The position numbers were made by a program, and so were the translations under genes. Positions 1 through 8,819 of a DNA stretch of 64,000 nt are shown piece after piece. The notes below the pieces were generated by a model. The model had not been told where the DNA came from. It saw only the letters and a program-made list of their open reading frames with translations, and searched no databases. Every line of letters begins with the position of its first letter. Positions within the stretch are counted from its first letter, which is position 1. The DNA is from Mesorhizobium temperatum (lineage in GTDB: Bacteria; Pseudomonadota; Alphaproteobacteria; Rhizobiales; Rhizobiaceae). The DNA is taken from NCBI RefSeq assembly GCF_002284575.1, contig NZ_NPKJ01000068.1, positions 372,001-436,000 on the forward strand. Direction: 5' to 3'.

Positions 1-23
1 TCCCCTGGTTCTTGCCGGTCGGA

Positions 24-2678
24 TCAGAACTTGTCGTCCTCCGTCGGCACCAGAATCTCGCGTTTTCCGGCATGGTTGGCCGGGCCGACAATGCCTTCCT
101 TCTCCATCTTCTCGATGATCGAGGCGGCGCGGTTGTAGCCGATGCCGAGCCGGCGCTGGATGTAGCTGGTCGAGGCCTTGCCGTCGCGCAGCACCACGGC
201 AACGGCCTGGTCGTAGGGATCGTCGGAATCCTCGAAATTACCGCCGCCACCGCCCGAACCACCCTTGCCCGACGGCTCGTCGTCGTCCTCATCGTCATCC
301 TCGGTGATGGCGTCGAGATATTCCGGCACGCCCTGCAGCTTCAGATGCGCGACGATCTTCTCGACCTCGTCATCGGAAACAAAGGGGCCGTGTACGCGCT
401 GGATGCGGCCGCCGCCGGCCATGTAGAGCATGTCGCCCATGCCAAGCAGCTGTTCGGCGCCCTGCTCGCCCAGGATGGTGCGGCTGTCGATCTTCGACGT
501 CACCTGGAAGGAGATGCGAGTCGGGAAGTTGGCCTTGATCGTGCCGGTGATGACGTCGACCGACGGCCGCTGCGTCGCCATGATGACGTGGATGCCGGCG
601 GCGCGCGCCATCTGCGCCAGGCGCTGCACCGCGCCTTCGATGTCCTTGCCGGCGACCATCATCAAATCGGCCATCTCGTCGATGATGACGACGATGTAGG
701 GCATCGGCTCGAGATCGAGGTTTTCGGTCTCGTAGATCGCTTCACCGGTCTGGCGGTCGAAGCCGGTCTGCACGGTGCGCGAGATTTTCTCGCCTTTCTT
801 CTCCGCCTGCTGCACCCGCGCGTTGAAACCGTCGATGTTGCGGACGCCGACCTTGGACATCTTGCGGTAGCGGTCCTCCATCTCGCGCACGGTCCATTTC
901 AGCGCCACCACCGCCTTCTTCGGGTCGGTGACGACAGGCGTCAAGAGATGCGGGATGCCGTCATAGACCGAGAGCTCCAGCATTTTCGGGTCGATCATGA
1001 TCAGCCGGCAGTCCTGCGGCGTCAGCCGGTAGAGCAGCGACAGGATCATGGTGTTGATGGCGACCGACTTGCCCGAACCGGTTGTGCCGGCGACCAGCAC
1101 GTGCGGCATCTTGGCGATGTCGACGATGACCGCCTCGCCATTGATGGTCTTGCCCAGCGCCAGCGCCAGCTTGGCCTTGGTGGTCTCGAAATCGCGGCTG
1201 GCCATGATCTCCCTGAGATAGACGGTCTCGCGCTTGGCGTTCGGCAGCTCGATGCCGATGGCGTTGCGGCCGGGCACCACGGCGACGCGGCAGGCGATCG
1301 CGCTCATCGAGCGGGCGATGTCATCGGACAGGCCGATGACCCGCGACGATTTGATGCCGGGCGCCGGCTCCAGCTCGTAAAGCGTGACGACCGGGCCGGG
1401 GCGGACATGGATGATCTCGCCCTTGACGCCGAAATCCTCCAGCACGCCCTCGAGCAGACGGGCATTCTGCTCGAGCGCGTCCTTGGACAGGCTGGCGTCG
1501 CGCACGACGTTCTTCGGTTCGGACAGGAAATGCAGCGACGGCATTTCGAATTGTTCGGAACCGATCAGCGAGGTCTGGGCTTCGCGCTGGACACGAGCGC
1601 CCGGAACGGGCCGGGGCGCAGGCGCCGCGACGCGTGTGGCCGCATCGGAGCGGAACGGCTGCACCTTCGCATTGGGCGCAGTGCTGCGCTGGCCCACGGG
1701 CTCCGGCGCAAAATCCATGTCGTCGTCATCGTCAAAAACATCGGCGTCGTCGGGACCGAGCGAGGCACTGCGGTCGTTGACCATGGCGGCGAAGAATTCC
1801 GGCTCGACGCGGGCGCGGCCATCGGCACTCATCCGCGATTCGGCGAATTCGGCCGATTCGACCCGCTCGGCAGCACGGCGCCAGGCGCTGGCGCGCGGTT
1901 CCATCTCCGGTTCGAAATCGTCGCGCTCCCGGCGGCGCGCGGCGCGGCGGCGGAGATAGGCGCGCAACGACAGCCACCAATGGGTGATCGCGCCAAGTGC
2001 CAGAATGCCCTCGTCGCCCTCGTCCTCGTCACTGTCGAAAAGCAGGTCGTCCTGGTCCCGGGGATCGGGCGCGGCCGGTTGCTCCAGGACGGCGAAACCG
2101 TTCTGGCGTGCAATCAACGCCGAGCCATAGGCAAACAGCCACAGTGCCGGCGCGGCGAGAAGCACGGCGAGCACGCTGGCGATGAGGCCCGTCGGGTAGC
2201 CGCCGACGACGAGGCCGGGAATCTTGAGCACCATGTCGCCGAACACGCCGCCGAGACCGGTCGGCAGCGGCCAGGTCTTGGGCGGCACCACGCAGCCGGC
2301 GATGGCCGCGGCAAGTACCGCGAAGCCGAACCAGGCGAGCCCGCGCCTCGGCAGCCTGTCGACGCCGCGCGCCGAAAACAGCAGAAATCCCCAGACCACC
2401 GCCGGCACCAACGCCGCGACGGCAGCAAGGCCGAAGAACTGCATGGCAAGGTCGGAGAAGACAGCGCCCACATAGCCCATGGCGTTGGTGACGATGTTAT
2501 CGGTGGCGTGGGAGAAGCTTGGGTCGGCGACGTTCCAGGTGGCGAGGCTGGCGATACCGAAGGCGACCAGCGCAAACAGGCCGGCGCCGACCAGCCGGCC
2601 GACCTGACGCCGCGCGAACGCCCGGATGCCCTGCCCCGTATCGGCCAGCGCGAGCGGTGCTGAAGCCCCTGAACGCAT
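24..2678 (-). CDS. ftsK: DNA translocase FtsK
   Basis: Septum-anchored DNA pump that clears chromosome ends from the closing division site and activates XerCD recombination. The 884-residue protein has about four N-terminal membrane segments (roughly residues 25-190), an acidic linker, and a RecA-like motor with Walker A GTTGSGKS near residue 530 and a Walker B-like IIDEMAD near 665. The C-terminal winged-helix gamma domain (about 815-875) is followed by an acidic tail ending TEDDKF. The length fits alphaproteobacterial FtsK. A xerC gene lies 26 kb away. It is transcribed alone, reading out of the left edge of the window. Confidence 0.96.
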   Translation of the reverse strand: MRSGASAPLALADTGQGIRAFARRQVGRLVGAGLFALVAFGIASLATWNVADPSFSHATDNIVTNAMGYVGAVFSDLAMQFFGLAAVAALVPAVVWGFLLFSARGVDRLPRRGLAWFGFAVLAAAIAGCVVPPKTWPLPTGLGGVFGDMVLKIPGLVVGGYPTGLIASVLAVLLAAPALWLFAYGSALIARQNGFAVLEQPAAPDPRDQDDLLFDSDEDEGDEGILALGAITHWWLSLRAYLRRRAARRRERDDFEPEMEPRASAWRRAAERVESAEFAESRMSADGRARVEPEFFAAMVNDRSASLGPDDADVFDDDDDMDFAPEPVGQRSTAPNAKVQPFRSDAATRVAAPAPRPVPGARVQREAQTSLIGSEQFEMPSLHFLSEPKNVVRDASLSKDALEQNARLLEGVLEDFGVKGEIIHVRPGPVVTLYELEPAPGIKSSRVIGLSDDIARSMSAIACRVAVVPGRNAIGIELPNAKRETVYLREIMASRDFETTKAKLALALGKTINGEAVIVDIAKMPHVLVAGTTGSGKSVAINTMILSLLYRLTPQDCRLIMIDPKMLELSVYDGIPHLLTPVVTDPKKAVVALKWTVREMEDRYRKMSKVGVRNIDGFNARVQQAEKKGEKISRTVQTGFDRQTGEAIYETENLDLEPMPYIVVIIDEMADLMMVAGKDIEGAVQRLAQMARAAGIHVIMATQRPSVDVITGTIKANFPTRISFQVTSKIDSRTILGEQGAEQLLGMGDMLYMAGGGRIQRVHGPFVSDDEVEKIVAHLKLQGVPEYLDAITEDDDEDDDEPSGKGGSGGGGGNFEDSDDPYDQAVAVVLRDGKASTSYIQRRLGIGYNRAASIIEKMEKEGIVGPANHAGKREILVPTEDDKF

Positions 2679-2832
2679 GCTCTTCCCCGTCTATCATTGC
2701 CCGGCCGATAGCGTGCGCGCAGCTCGGCAGATTCGGGCTCCAGACTATCGGCGGGAAGGTTAAGGCAGCATTAACTATAAGGGGTTGGGGGAAGTATCTT
2801 GCGGCGAGTATCTGGCTCGGCCATCTGCGCGC

Positions 2833-2864
2833 AAAAAAAGAGGCCCGGAACGTGTCCGGGCCTC
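2833..2864 (-). terminator. Rho-independent terminator of glnK-amtB
   Basis: Read on the minus strand, a perfect 10-bp stem (GAGGCCCGGA with TCCGGGCCTC, 5-base loop) is followed directly by seven T residues. It lies about 75 bases after the amtB stop and is a textbook intrinsic terminator. Confidence 0.9.
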
Positions 2865-2938
2865 AATGCGTGAGCCCTTTCGGGAGCATCACGACGGGAG
2901 GGAGGATGCGGGACGGCCGAGGCCGCCCCGGACAGGGC

Positions 2939-4366
2939 TTACGGGTGGTAGGCCGCTTCGCCATGTGCGGTGAGGTCGAGCCCTTCACGCTCTGCATCGG
3001 CTGTCGGACGCAGGCCTACGATCATATCGACGATCTTGTAGAGGATGGCGCTGCCGATGCCCGACCACAGGACGGTTACCAGGACACCCTTGAATTGCGA
3101 CCACAGCTGGGTCGCCGTGCCGGCATAGCCGGCGGCGAAGTCGGCTGTCGAATAGTCGACGATGCCAGCGCCGCCGAGGGCGGGATTGACCAGGATGCCG
3201 GTGCCGAGTGCACCGATGATGCCGCCGATGCAGTGGATGCCGAAGACATCGAGGCTGTCGTCGTAGCCGAACTTGTTCTTCACGACGGAGACGAAGAAGT
3301 AGCAGACGCAGCTGGCGACGATGCCGAGCACGATGACGCCCATCGGCCCGCCAAAGCCGGCAGCGGGCGTGACGGCGACAAGGCCGGTAACCGCGCCCGA
3401 AACCGCGCCAAGCATCGACGCTTTGCCGCGCAGCAGCGTTTCAAGCACGATCCAGGTCACTGCCGCCGCCGCTGTGGCGACGAAGGTGTTGACCATGGCC
3501 AGCACCGCATAGGCATTGGCTTCGAGGTTCGAACCGGCGTTGAAGCCGAACCAGCCGACCCACAGCAGCGAAGCGCCGACCATGGTCAGCGTCATCGAGT
3601 GCGGCGCCATGACGTCCTTGTTGTAGCCGATGCGCTTACCGATCATCAGCGCGCCGACAAGGCCGGCGATGCCCGCATTGATGTGAACGACGGTGCCGCC
3701 GGCGAAGTCGATGGCGCCGAAGCCGAAGATGAGCCCCGACGGGTCGCTATAAGCGCTCGGGCCGCCCCAGAACCAGACCATATGCGCGATCGGGAAATAG
3801 ACGAATGTGACCCACAGGATGGTGAAAAGGATCACGGCCGAAAACTTGACGCGTTCGGCGAAGGCGCCGACGATCAGGGCGGGCGTGATGCAGGCGAAGC
3901 TCATCTGAAAGATGACGAACACCAGTTCAGGAATGGCGACGCCCTTGGTGAAGGTTTCCGATACCGTCGTCACGTCGACACCGGCAAGAAACATCTTGGA
4001 AAGGCCGCCGACGAAGGCATTGCCGGGGGTGAAGGCAAGGCTGTAGCCGTAGAAAACCCAGACGATCATGACCACGCTGGTGATGGTGAAGACCTGCATC
4101 AGCACCGACAGCATATTTTTGGCGCGAACCAGGCCGCCGTAGAAAAGCGCAAGGCCGGGAATGGTCATCAACAGCACCAGGATGGTGGAAATCATCATCC
4201 ACGTCGTGTCGCCCTTGTCGACGGTAAAGGCCGGCGCCGCTGGCGCTGCCGGTGCGGCCGGCGCCGCTTCCTGCCCGAATGCGGCGACCGTGCCCAGTGC
4301 TGCGATAGCGAGCGAGCCCAGCAGCGCGGTGCGCGCCGCCGACTTCAAAGTAGAAGGAATATTCAT
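2939..4366 (-). CDS. amtB: Ammonium transporter AmtB
   Basis: Trimeric inner-membrane channel for ammonium/ammonia uptake. The 475-residue product has a signal-like N-terminus with an Ala/Pro-rich stretch, then about eleven hydrophobic segments carrying Amt signatures such as FYGGLVRAKN, DFAGGTVVHINAG and GIHCIGGIIGALGTG. The start at 4366 is chosen because GGAG sits about 6 bases upstream; the open frame continues further upstream without Amt similarity. It lies 31 bases after glnK on the same strand, the usual pairing in which GlnK docks on AmtB and closes it when nitrogen is plentiful. A strong terminator follows. Confidence 0.96.
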   Translation of the reverse strand: MNIPSTLKSAARTALLGSLAIAALGTVAAFGQEAAPAAPAAPAAPAFTVDKGDTTWMMISTILVLLMTIPGLALFYGGLVRAKNMLSVLMQVFTITSVVMIVWVFYGYSLAFTPGNAFVGGLSKMFLAGVDVTTVSETFTKGVAIPELVFVIFQMSFACITPALIVGAFAERVKFSAVILFTILWVTFVYFPIAHMVWFWGGPSAYSDPSGLIFGFGAIDFAGGTVVHINAGIAGLVGALMIGKRIGYNKDVMAPHSMTLTMVGASLLWVGWFGFNAGSNLEANAYAVLAMVNTFVATAAAAVTWIVLETLLRGKASMLGAVSGAVTGLVAVTPAAGFGGPMGVIVLGIVASCVCYFFVSVVKNKFGYDDSLDVFGIHCIGGIIGALGTGILVNPALGGAGIVDYSTADFAAGYAGTATQLWSQFKGVLVTVLWSGIGSAILYKIVDMIVGLRPTADAEREGLDLTAHGEAAYHP

Positions 4367-4397
4367 TGAACTCTCCATTGGAATACGTGTCCGCAGC

Positions 4398-4736
4398 TCA
4401 AAGCGCGTCGGTGTCTGTTTCGCCGGTGCGAATGCGCACCGCCTGGTCGATGCCGAAAACGAAGATCTTGCCGTCGCCGATCTGACCGGTCTTGGCCGCC
4501 GCGGTGATGGCTTCGACGGCCTTGTCGACCATGTCCAGGCCGACCGCGACTTCGATCTTGATCTTCGGCAGGAAGCTGACCGCGTACTCCGCCCCACGAT
4601 AGATTTCCGTGTGTCCCTTCTGCCGCCCGTAGCCTTTGACTTCGGTGACGGTCAGGCCCTGGATGCCGACTGCGGTGAGCGCTTCGCGCACCTCGTCGAG
4701 CTTGAACGGCTTGATGATTGCCATCACGATTTTCAT
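4398..4736 (-). CDS. glnK: Nitrogen regulatory protein PII (GlnK)
   Basis: Trimeric signal protein that reads 2-oxoglutarate and ATP/ADP and binds AmtB. At 112 residues it has the family length, and the T-loop carries Tyr51 within GHTEIYRGAEY, the known uridylylation site. The C-terminal region contains FVFGIDQAVRIRTGE, a PII signature. It is first gene of a two-gene operon with amtB, which favours GlnK over GlnB. A sigma-54-type promoter about 85 bases upstream implies nitrogen-limitation control through RpoN and NtrC. Confidence 0.95.
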   Translation of the reverse strand: MKIVMAIIKPFKLDEVREALTAVGIQGLTVTEVKGYGRQKGHTEIYRGAEYAVSFLPKIKIEVAVGLDMVDKAVEAITAAAKTGQIGDGKIFVFGIDQAVRIRTGETDTDAL

Positions 4737-4821
4737 AAGGTTTCACCCTTTGCTGTTGCGGTCCCCCGCGTTTGTACGACGTCGCCGATCCTCATGAGAG
4801 CCGGAGAGTGCCCGCTAGGAT

Positions 4822-4837
4822 TCAAGCTCCGTGCCAA
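4822..4837 (-). promoter_or_regulatory. Sigma-54 (RpoN) promoter of glnK-amtB
   Basis: On the minus strand the sequence reads TTGGCACGGAGCTTGA: the -24 element TGGCAC, five bases, then TTGA for the -12 element (consensus TTGC). Spacing is exact, with one mismatch. Its position upstream of glnK matches the known RpoN control of this operon in proteobacteria. I found no convincing NtrC site upstream. Confidence 0.75.
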
Positions 4838-4928
4838 TTGCCGAAGCAGGGTGTTAACCTGTTGTTAAATAAGGAATTCGGGAAGGTTTGTCGGCTGACT
4901 GTGCATAGTCGCGGCAACGCAGCTGATT

Positions 4929-4956
4929 AAAAAATAGGCAATTTTGCAAAAATGCC
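4929..4956 (-). terminator. Probable terminator of tesB
   Basis: A 20-base near-perfect palindrome (4937-4956, centred on TTGCAA) ends on the last base of the tesB stop codon. On the minus strand it is followed by TATTTTTT. The stem is AT-rich and short, so it would be a weak intrinsic terminator. Confidence 0.55.
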
Positions 4957-5831
4957 TATTCGGCGGGCGGCCGCTTCAGCCTAATGAGGCCTTCCTGGGC
5001 AACCGAGGCGATCAGCGTGCCGTCGCGGGCAAACAGCGACCCGCGAGTGAACCCCCGCGACCCTTGCGTCGACGGGCTGTCCTGCGTGTAGAGCATCCAG
5101 TCGTCAAGCGAATGGCTGCGGTGGAACCACATGGCGTGATCGAGGCTCGCCGCCTGGATGTCGCTATCGAAAATGGCGCGGCCATGCGCAAAGGTCGAGG
5201 TATCGAGCAGCGTCATGTCGGAAAGATAGGCAAGCACTGCCGCCTGCGTGGCGGGATCGGCCGGAACCGGGCCGGTCGTGCGGATCCAGATGTTCTGCTT
5301 CGGCTCCAGCTTTTCCCGGCTGGTGTAATGCTCCAGCATCACCGGCTTCATCTCGATCGGCCGGTCACGCTCCCAGTAGCGCCTGATGCCGTCGGGCACG
5401 GCCTCGCCGAACTTGCCAATCAGTTCGCGCTGCGACAGCAATGTGTCGGGCGCCGGCACCTCCTGCGGCATCGGCACTTGATGCTCGAGCCCGACCTCGT
5501 CCTGCTGGAACGAGGCTTCCAGCGAAAAGATCGCCTGGCCGTGCTGGACAGCCACGACACGGCGCGTGGTGAAGGAGCCGCCGTCGCGGATGCGGTCGAC
5601 CTGGTAGATGATCGGCACCTTGGTGTCGCCGGGCCGCATGAAATAGCCGTGCAGCGAATGCACGTGGCGTTCGGGCTCCACCGTTCGCTGGGCGGCGACC
5701 AGCGCCTGGGCGATGGTCTGGCCACCGAAGACACGCTGCCAGTCGAGTTTGGGGCTGCGACCTCGGTACAGGTTGTGTTCCAACTGCTCGAGGTTGAGAA
5801 TGCCGAGAAGCTCGTCCATGGCCGCCGTCAT
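4956..5831 (-). CDS. tesB: Acyl-CoA thioesterase II
   Basis: Hydrolyses acyl-CoA to free fatty acid and CoA in the cytoplasm. The 291 residues form the double hot-dog arrangement of TesB: an N-terminal half with RVFGGQTIAQAL and HSLHGYFMRPGD, and a C-terminal half with LAYLSDMTLLDTS and SLDHAMWFHR. The last motif holds the conserved Asp of the family. AGAGGG lies about 8 bases before the first Met; a second Met at residue 5 is an alternative start. It is divergent from the UbiH-type gene, with a 97-base shared upstream region. Confidence 0.93.
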   Translation of the reverse strand: MTAAMDELLGILNLEQLEHNLYRGRSPKLDWQRVFGGQTIAQALVAAQRTVEPERHVHSLHGYFMRPGDTKVPIIYQVDRIRDGGSFTTRRVVAVQHGQAIFSLEASFQQDEVGLEHQVPMPQEVPAPDTLLSQRELIGKFGEAVPDGIRRYWERDRPIEMKPVMLEHYTSREKLEPKQNIWIRTTGPVPADPATQAAVLAYLSDMTLLDTSTFAHGRAIFDSDIQAASLDHAMWFHRSHSLDDWMLYTQDSPSTQGSRGFTRGSLFARDGTLIASVAQEGLIRLKRPPAE

Positions 5832-5928
5832 GTTTCGCGCCCTCTCGCCGCAGAAGTGTTATGGCGGTTTCCGACAGGAAGGACGGGCAGTCAAGGCCGG
5901 AAGGGAATTTGGCCGGAAAGGAATTGCC

Positions 5929-7191
5929 ATGGTGGACCGCAAGGCGGATGCCAAAAACCGAACCTCGCTCGATATCTTGGTCGCCGGCGCCGGCTATGTC
6001 GGCCTTGCCGCCGCGGTATCGCTGAAACAGGCACGACCAAGCCTGGCGGTCGCTGTCGTCGACGCCGCGCCCGCTGGTGTCTGGCAAAAGGACGGCCGCG
6101 CCTCGGCCATCGCCGCTGCCGCTTGCCGCATGCTCGACCAGCTCGGCGTCTGGGCCGAAATCGCGCCCGAGGCGCAGGCGATCACCGAGATGATCGTCAC
6201 CGATTCGCGCACTTCCGATCCGGTGCGCCCGGTGTTTCTCACTTTCGATGGAGAGGTCGCGCCCGGCGAAGCCTTTGCGCATATGGTCGCCAACAGGGAT
6301 TTGAACGGCGCCTTGCGCAGGCGCGCTGAAAAACTCGGCATCGACATCATCGAAGGCGTCGCCGTCAGTGCCTTCGACGTGAACGGCGCCGGCATCACCG
6401 TGCATCTTGCCGACGGCGCGACACTGAAGGCGCGGCTGCTGATCGCCGCCGACGGCGTCAACTCGAAGCTGCGCGACATGGCCGGCATCAAGACGGTGAA
6501 ATGGGAGTACGGCCAGTCCGGCATCGTCTGCACCGTTGCGCATGAACGGCCGCACAATGGCCGCGCCGAAGAGCATTTTCTGCCAGCCGGCCCGTTTGCC
6601 ACGCTGCCGCTCAAGCCGGACAAGGACGGGACCAACCGCTCGTCGATCGTCTGGGTCGAGCGGTCGGAAGATGCCGAAAAACTGGTCGACAGCGACGACC
6701 TCGTCTTCGAGCACGAGCTGGAACAGCGGTTTGGCCTGAAGCTCGGCGAAATCCGCGTCGCCGACAGGCCACGCGCCTGGCCGCTCGGCCTAACGCTTGC
6801 CCGCGCCTTCGTCGCACCGCGCATTGCGCTCGCCGGCGACGCCGCCCACGGCATCCACCCGATCGCCGGCCAGGGCCTCAATCTCGGCTTCAAGGATGTG
6901 GCGGCGTTGGCCGAAGTGGTGGTCGAGGCCGACCGGCTCGGACAGGATATCGGCGCGCTTGACGTGCTCCAACGCTACCAGCAGTGGCGGCGCTTCGACA
7001 CGCTGCAGATGGGCATCACCACCGATGTCCTGAACCGGCTGTTTTCCAACGACATCGGCCCGCTGCGCGCCGTCCGCGACGTCGGCCTCGGTCTTGTCGA
7101 GCGCCTGCCGCGGCTGAAGGATTTCTTCATCCGCCAAGCGTCCGGACTGTCGGGCGACACGCCGAAACTGCTCAAGGGCGAGGCGATCTGA
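5929..7191 (+). CDS. UbiH/UbiF/COQ6-family FAD monooxygenase
   Basis: Flavin-dependent aromatic hydroxylase, probably of ubiquinone biosynthesis. The 420-residue protein starts with an FAD-binding Rossmann motif (VAGAGYVGLAAAVSL, about residue 16), has a middle motif RPRAWPL, and carries the second FAD motif DAAHGIHPIAGQGLNLG near residue 304, the family hallmark. The start at 5929 is preceded by GGAAAGGAA; the longer open frame upstream overlaps the divergent tesB gene and shows no similarity. Which ring position is hydroxylated cannot be told from sequence, so I give no symbol. Confidence 0.9.
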   Translation: MVDRKADAKNRTSLDILVAGAGYVGLAAAVSLKQARPSLAVAVVDAAPAGVWQKDGRASAIAAAACRMLDQLGVWAEIAPEAQAITEMIVTDSRTSDPVRPVFLTFDGEVAPGEAFAHMVANRDLNGALRRRAEKLGIDIIEGVAVSAFDVNGAGITVHLADGATLKARLLIAADGVNSKLRDMAGIKTVKWEYGQSGIVCTVAHERPHNGRAEEHFLPAGPFATLPLKPDKDGTNRSSIVWVERSEDAEKLVDSDDLVFEHELEQRFGLKLGEIRVADRPRAWPLGLTLARAFVAPRIALAGDAAHGIHPIAGQGLNLGFKDVAALAEVVVEADRLGQDIGALDVLQRYQQWRRFDTLQMGITTDVLNRLFSNDIGPLRAVRDVGLGLVERLPRLKDFFIRQASGLSGDTPKLLKGEAI

Positions 7192-7210
7192 TCCGTCTCA
7201 CGGACATGCC

Positions 7211-7412
7211 AGGGTGTGTTGAGATTTCAGGTCAGGCCGAGCCGAGAACGCTGAGTTCCGAGAACCGGAGCGGAGCTTACTTTTGGGTACGTGAGCCCGC
7301 AAGATCAGAGTTCTACAGCGTCCTTTGCGCGCCCCAGAAGGCGCGCGGCGCTGTAGTAAGCGCAGGAAGTCGCCGTTCGCAGGCCGGCATCACCTGAATA
7401 TCAGCACACCCT
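7211..7412. mobile_element. MITE-like element, copy 1
   Basis: A 202-base non-coding unit with terminal inverted repeats. The left end AGGGTGTGTTGAGATTTCAG matches the reverse complement of the right end (AGGGTGTGCTGATATTCAGG), allowing a one-base gap. A second copy lies at 14445-14664 with the same ends and similar interior blocks. The interior holds further palindromes (a GC-rich hairpin around 7330-7360) and no gene. It fills the space between two convergent genes, and its right end supplies the last two bases of the stop codon of the gene at 7411. Confidence 0.7.
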
Positions 7413-7938
7413 AGTTGACCTCGAAGCCCAGCTTCTGCCGCAGCCGCAGTATCCGCTGGTCGGATATCTTCAGGGGTTGCTCACCAGCCTGCGCCGCGCG
7501 GTTCACCATCTGCAGCAAATCGTTTCGCTCAGTCACATCCAGACGTTCGCGCAGGAACGGCGCCAGCTTGTCGATGACGATCGTGGCATCGTCGATCTGT
7601 GACGCCGCCCATTTGGCGTAGACCACGGCCTCATCGGTCTTCTTGTCGTCCGCAATCTCGGAAATCATCAACCGAATCGCGGCTTCGCGCTGCGGCAGGA
7701 CAGGGCCGTTCTCGGAAATGATGGCGGTGATCAGCGTCGCGGCCGCCACGACCGGATCGTCGATCGCCGTCAGCGGTGAGAGCGCCGCCTGCTTGCGCAG
7801 TCTCTTGCGGCGAATGTTCCCTTGTACACGCCCGACGACGTCCGCGACCTCGCGCGCCGCATCGTTCATGGCCTTCATCCGATACCACCAGAACGCCGCC
7901 GCTCCCAACAGCCCAATTGCAGCAATCAGTATATGCAT
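7411..7938 (-). CDS. Hypothetical protein with N-terminal membrane anchor
   Basis: I do not recognise a named family with confidence. The 175-residue product starts with a hydrophobic segment (MHILIAAIGLLGAAAFWWY), then a basic stretch (RRKRLRKQ), then a helical domain of about 120 residues. The helical part distantly resembles TerB/DjlA N-terminal-type bundles, which is only an impression. The start at 7938 puts the membrane segment at the N-terminus; an upstream in-frame start at 7998 would add 20 residues. The TAG stop is partly made by the adjoining MITE-like element. Confidence 0.7.
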   Translation of the reverse strand: MHILIAAIGLLGAAAFWWYRMKAMNDAAREVADVVGRVQGNIRRKRLRKQAALSPLTAIDDPVVAAATLITAIISENGPVLPQREAAIRLMISEIADDKKTDEAVVYAKWAASQIDDATIVIDKLAPFLRERLDVTERNDLLQMVNRAAQAGEQPLKISDQRILRLRQKLGFEVN

Positions 7939-8052
7939 GCCCGTGATCCCCAAACCGCAGCGACGATAGGAGAAGTGCTGCCTCGCTTCAACGCGCAAAA
8001 GTTGCGCCCGCCGAAGAAATTTGATTCAGCCGGACGCAAAACAGAATAATCG

Positions 8053-8409
8053 CTAGGACCCCGGCACGTTGTAGATCGCCCTGACCTCGATCGTGCCGAT
8101 TTCGGCCAGCGGGATGCCGCCGGCAATCTCCAGCGCCTCGTCGATATCCCCGGCCTCGATCATGACGAAGCCGAGCAATTGCTCCTTGGTCTCGGCGAAG
8201 GGGCCGTCTGTGATCAGCCGTTTGCCCTTGCGCCGGCGCACGGTTTTCGCGGTCTTCACCGACTGCAGCGCCTGCGCGATGATCAGCCGACCGCTTTGCT
8301 CCACCGATTTGTCATAGGCCAGCGAGTCGGCGTCGAGCTTGGCCAGCCTCTCCGGGCTCATTGCATAAAGGTCTTTTTCCTCACCATAGACCAGGCAAAC
8401 GTATTTCAT
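8053..8409 (-). CDS. YCII/DGPF-domain protein
   Basis: Small cytoplasmic protein of the YciI-like family. The 118 residues contain the diagnostic ITDGPFAETKEQLLGF motif around residue 68 and an N-terminal KYVCLVYGEE strand. Family members are ferredoxin-like dimers, often found near ECF sigma factors, but their reaction is mostly unknown. None of those partners is seen here. It is the second gene of a pair, three bases after a small membrane-protein gene. Confidence 0.9.
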   Translation of the reverse strand: MKYVCLVYGEEKDLYAMSPERLAKLDADSLAYDKSVEQSGRLIIAQALQSVKTAKTVRRRKGKRLITDGPFAETKEQLLGFVMIEAGDIDEALEIAGGIPLAEIGTIEVRAIYNVPGS

Positions 8410-8412
8410 CTC

Positions 8413-8625
8413 TCATCTTCCTTGTTGTGACGAACCGTTGGCAACCAAGGTCTCAGCCGGGCTTTTGAACGCCGCATGATCGACAAGGGACACCGTAACC
8501 CCGATGATGGCGACTGCCACAAGCAGTCGACCGAAACCGGAAGGTGACCGATGCAACCAGTCGGCTTCTTGTTCAGCAGCCTTTCGGCCGGTGTGCCTCC
8601 AGTGAGCAGAAAACAGACTATTCAT
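8413..8625 (-). CDS. Small single-pass membrane protein
   Basis: A 70-residue product with a basic N-terminal half and one hydrophobic segment (about residues 33-50, RLLVAVAIIGVTVSLVDH). I do not recognise a family. The start at 8625 is supported by a strong GGAGG seven bases upstream; an in-frame Met four codons earlier would overlap that site. It sits three bases before the YCII-domain gene and is probably cotranscribed with it. Confidence 0.6.
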   Translation of the reverse strand: MNSLFSAHWRHTGRKAAEQEADWLHRSPSGFGRLLVAVAIIGVTVSLVDHAAFKSPAETLVANGSSQQGR

Positions 8626-8819
8626 GTGATCCTCCATCCGGCCACGAAATCAGAGGCCGCCCGCAGGACGGCCGAGGCGGATGGAAGTCGACATTTTTGC
8701 ACGTGGTTTTTTTTAACGCGGCGCCATTGGCGCGAAAGCACGGGTGGCCTTCGTGCCGACGCGCGCTATAGTCGATCAGACGCCGATCACGGCTCAGCCA
8801 CCACATCAAGGAGGAATTC

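Noticed and set aside
12..2663. An 883-codon open frame antisense to ftsK
   Set aside because: It is a shadow of the high-GC codon pattern of ftsK; it is rich in Arg, Asp, Gly and His and resembles no family.
4896..4920. Possible NtrC site TGCATAG...GCAACGCA upstream of glnK
   Set aside because: The half-sites are wrongly spaced and only one matches; not enough to call.
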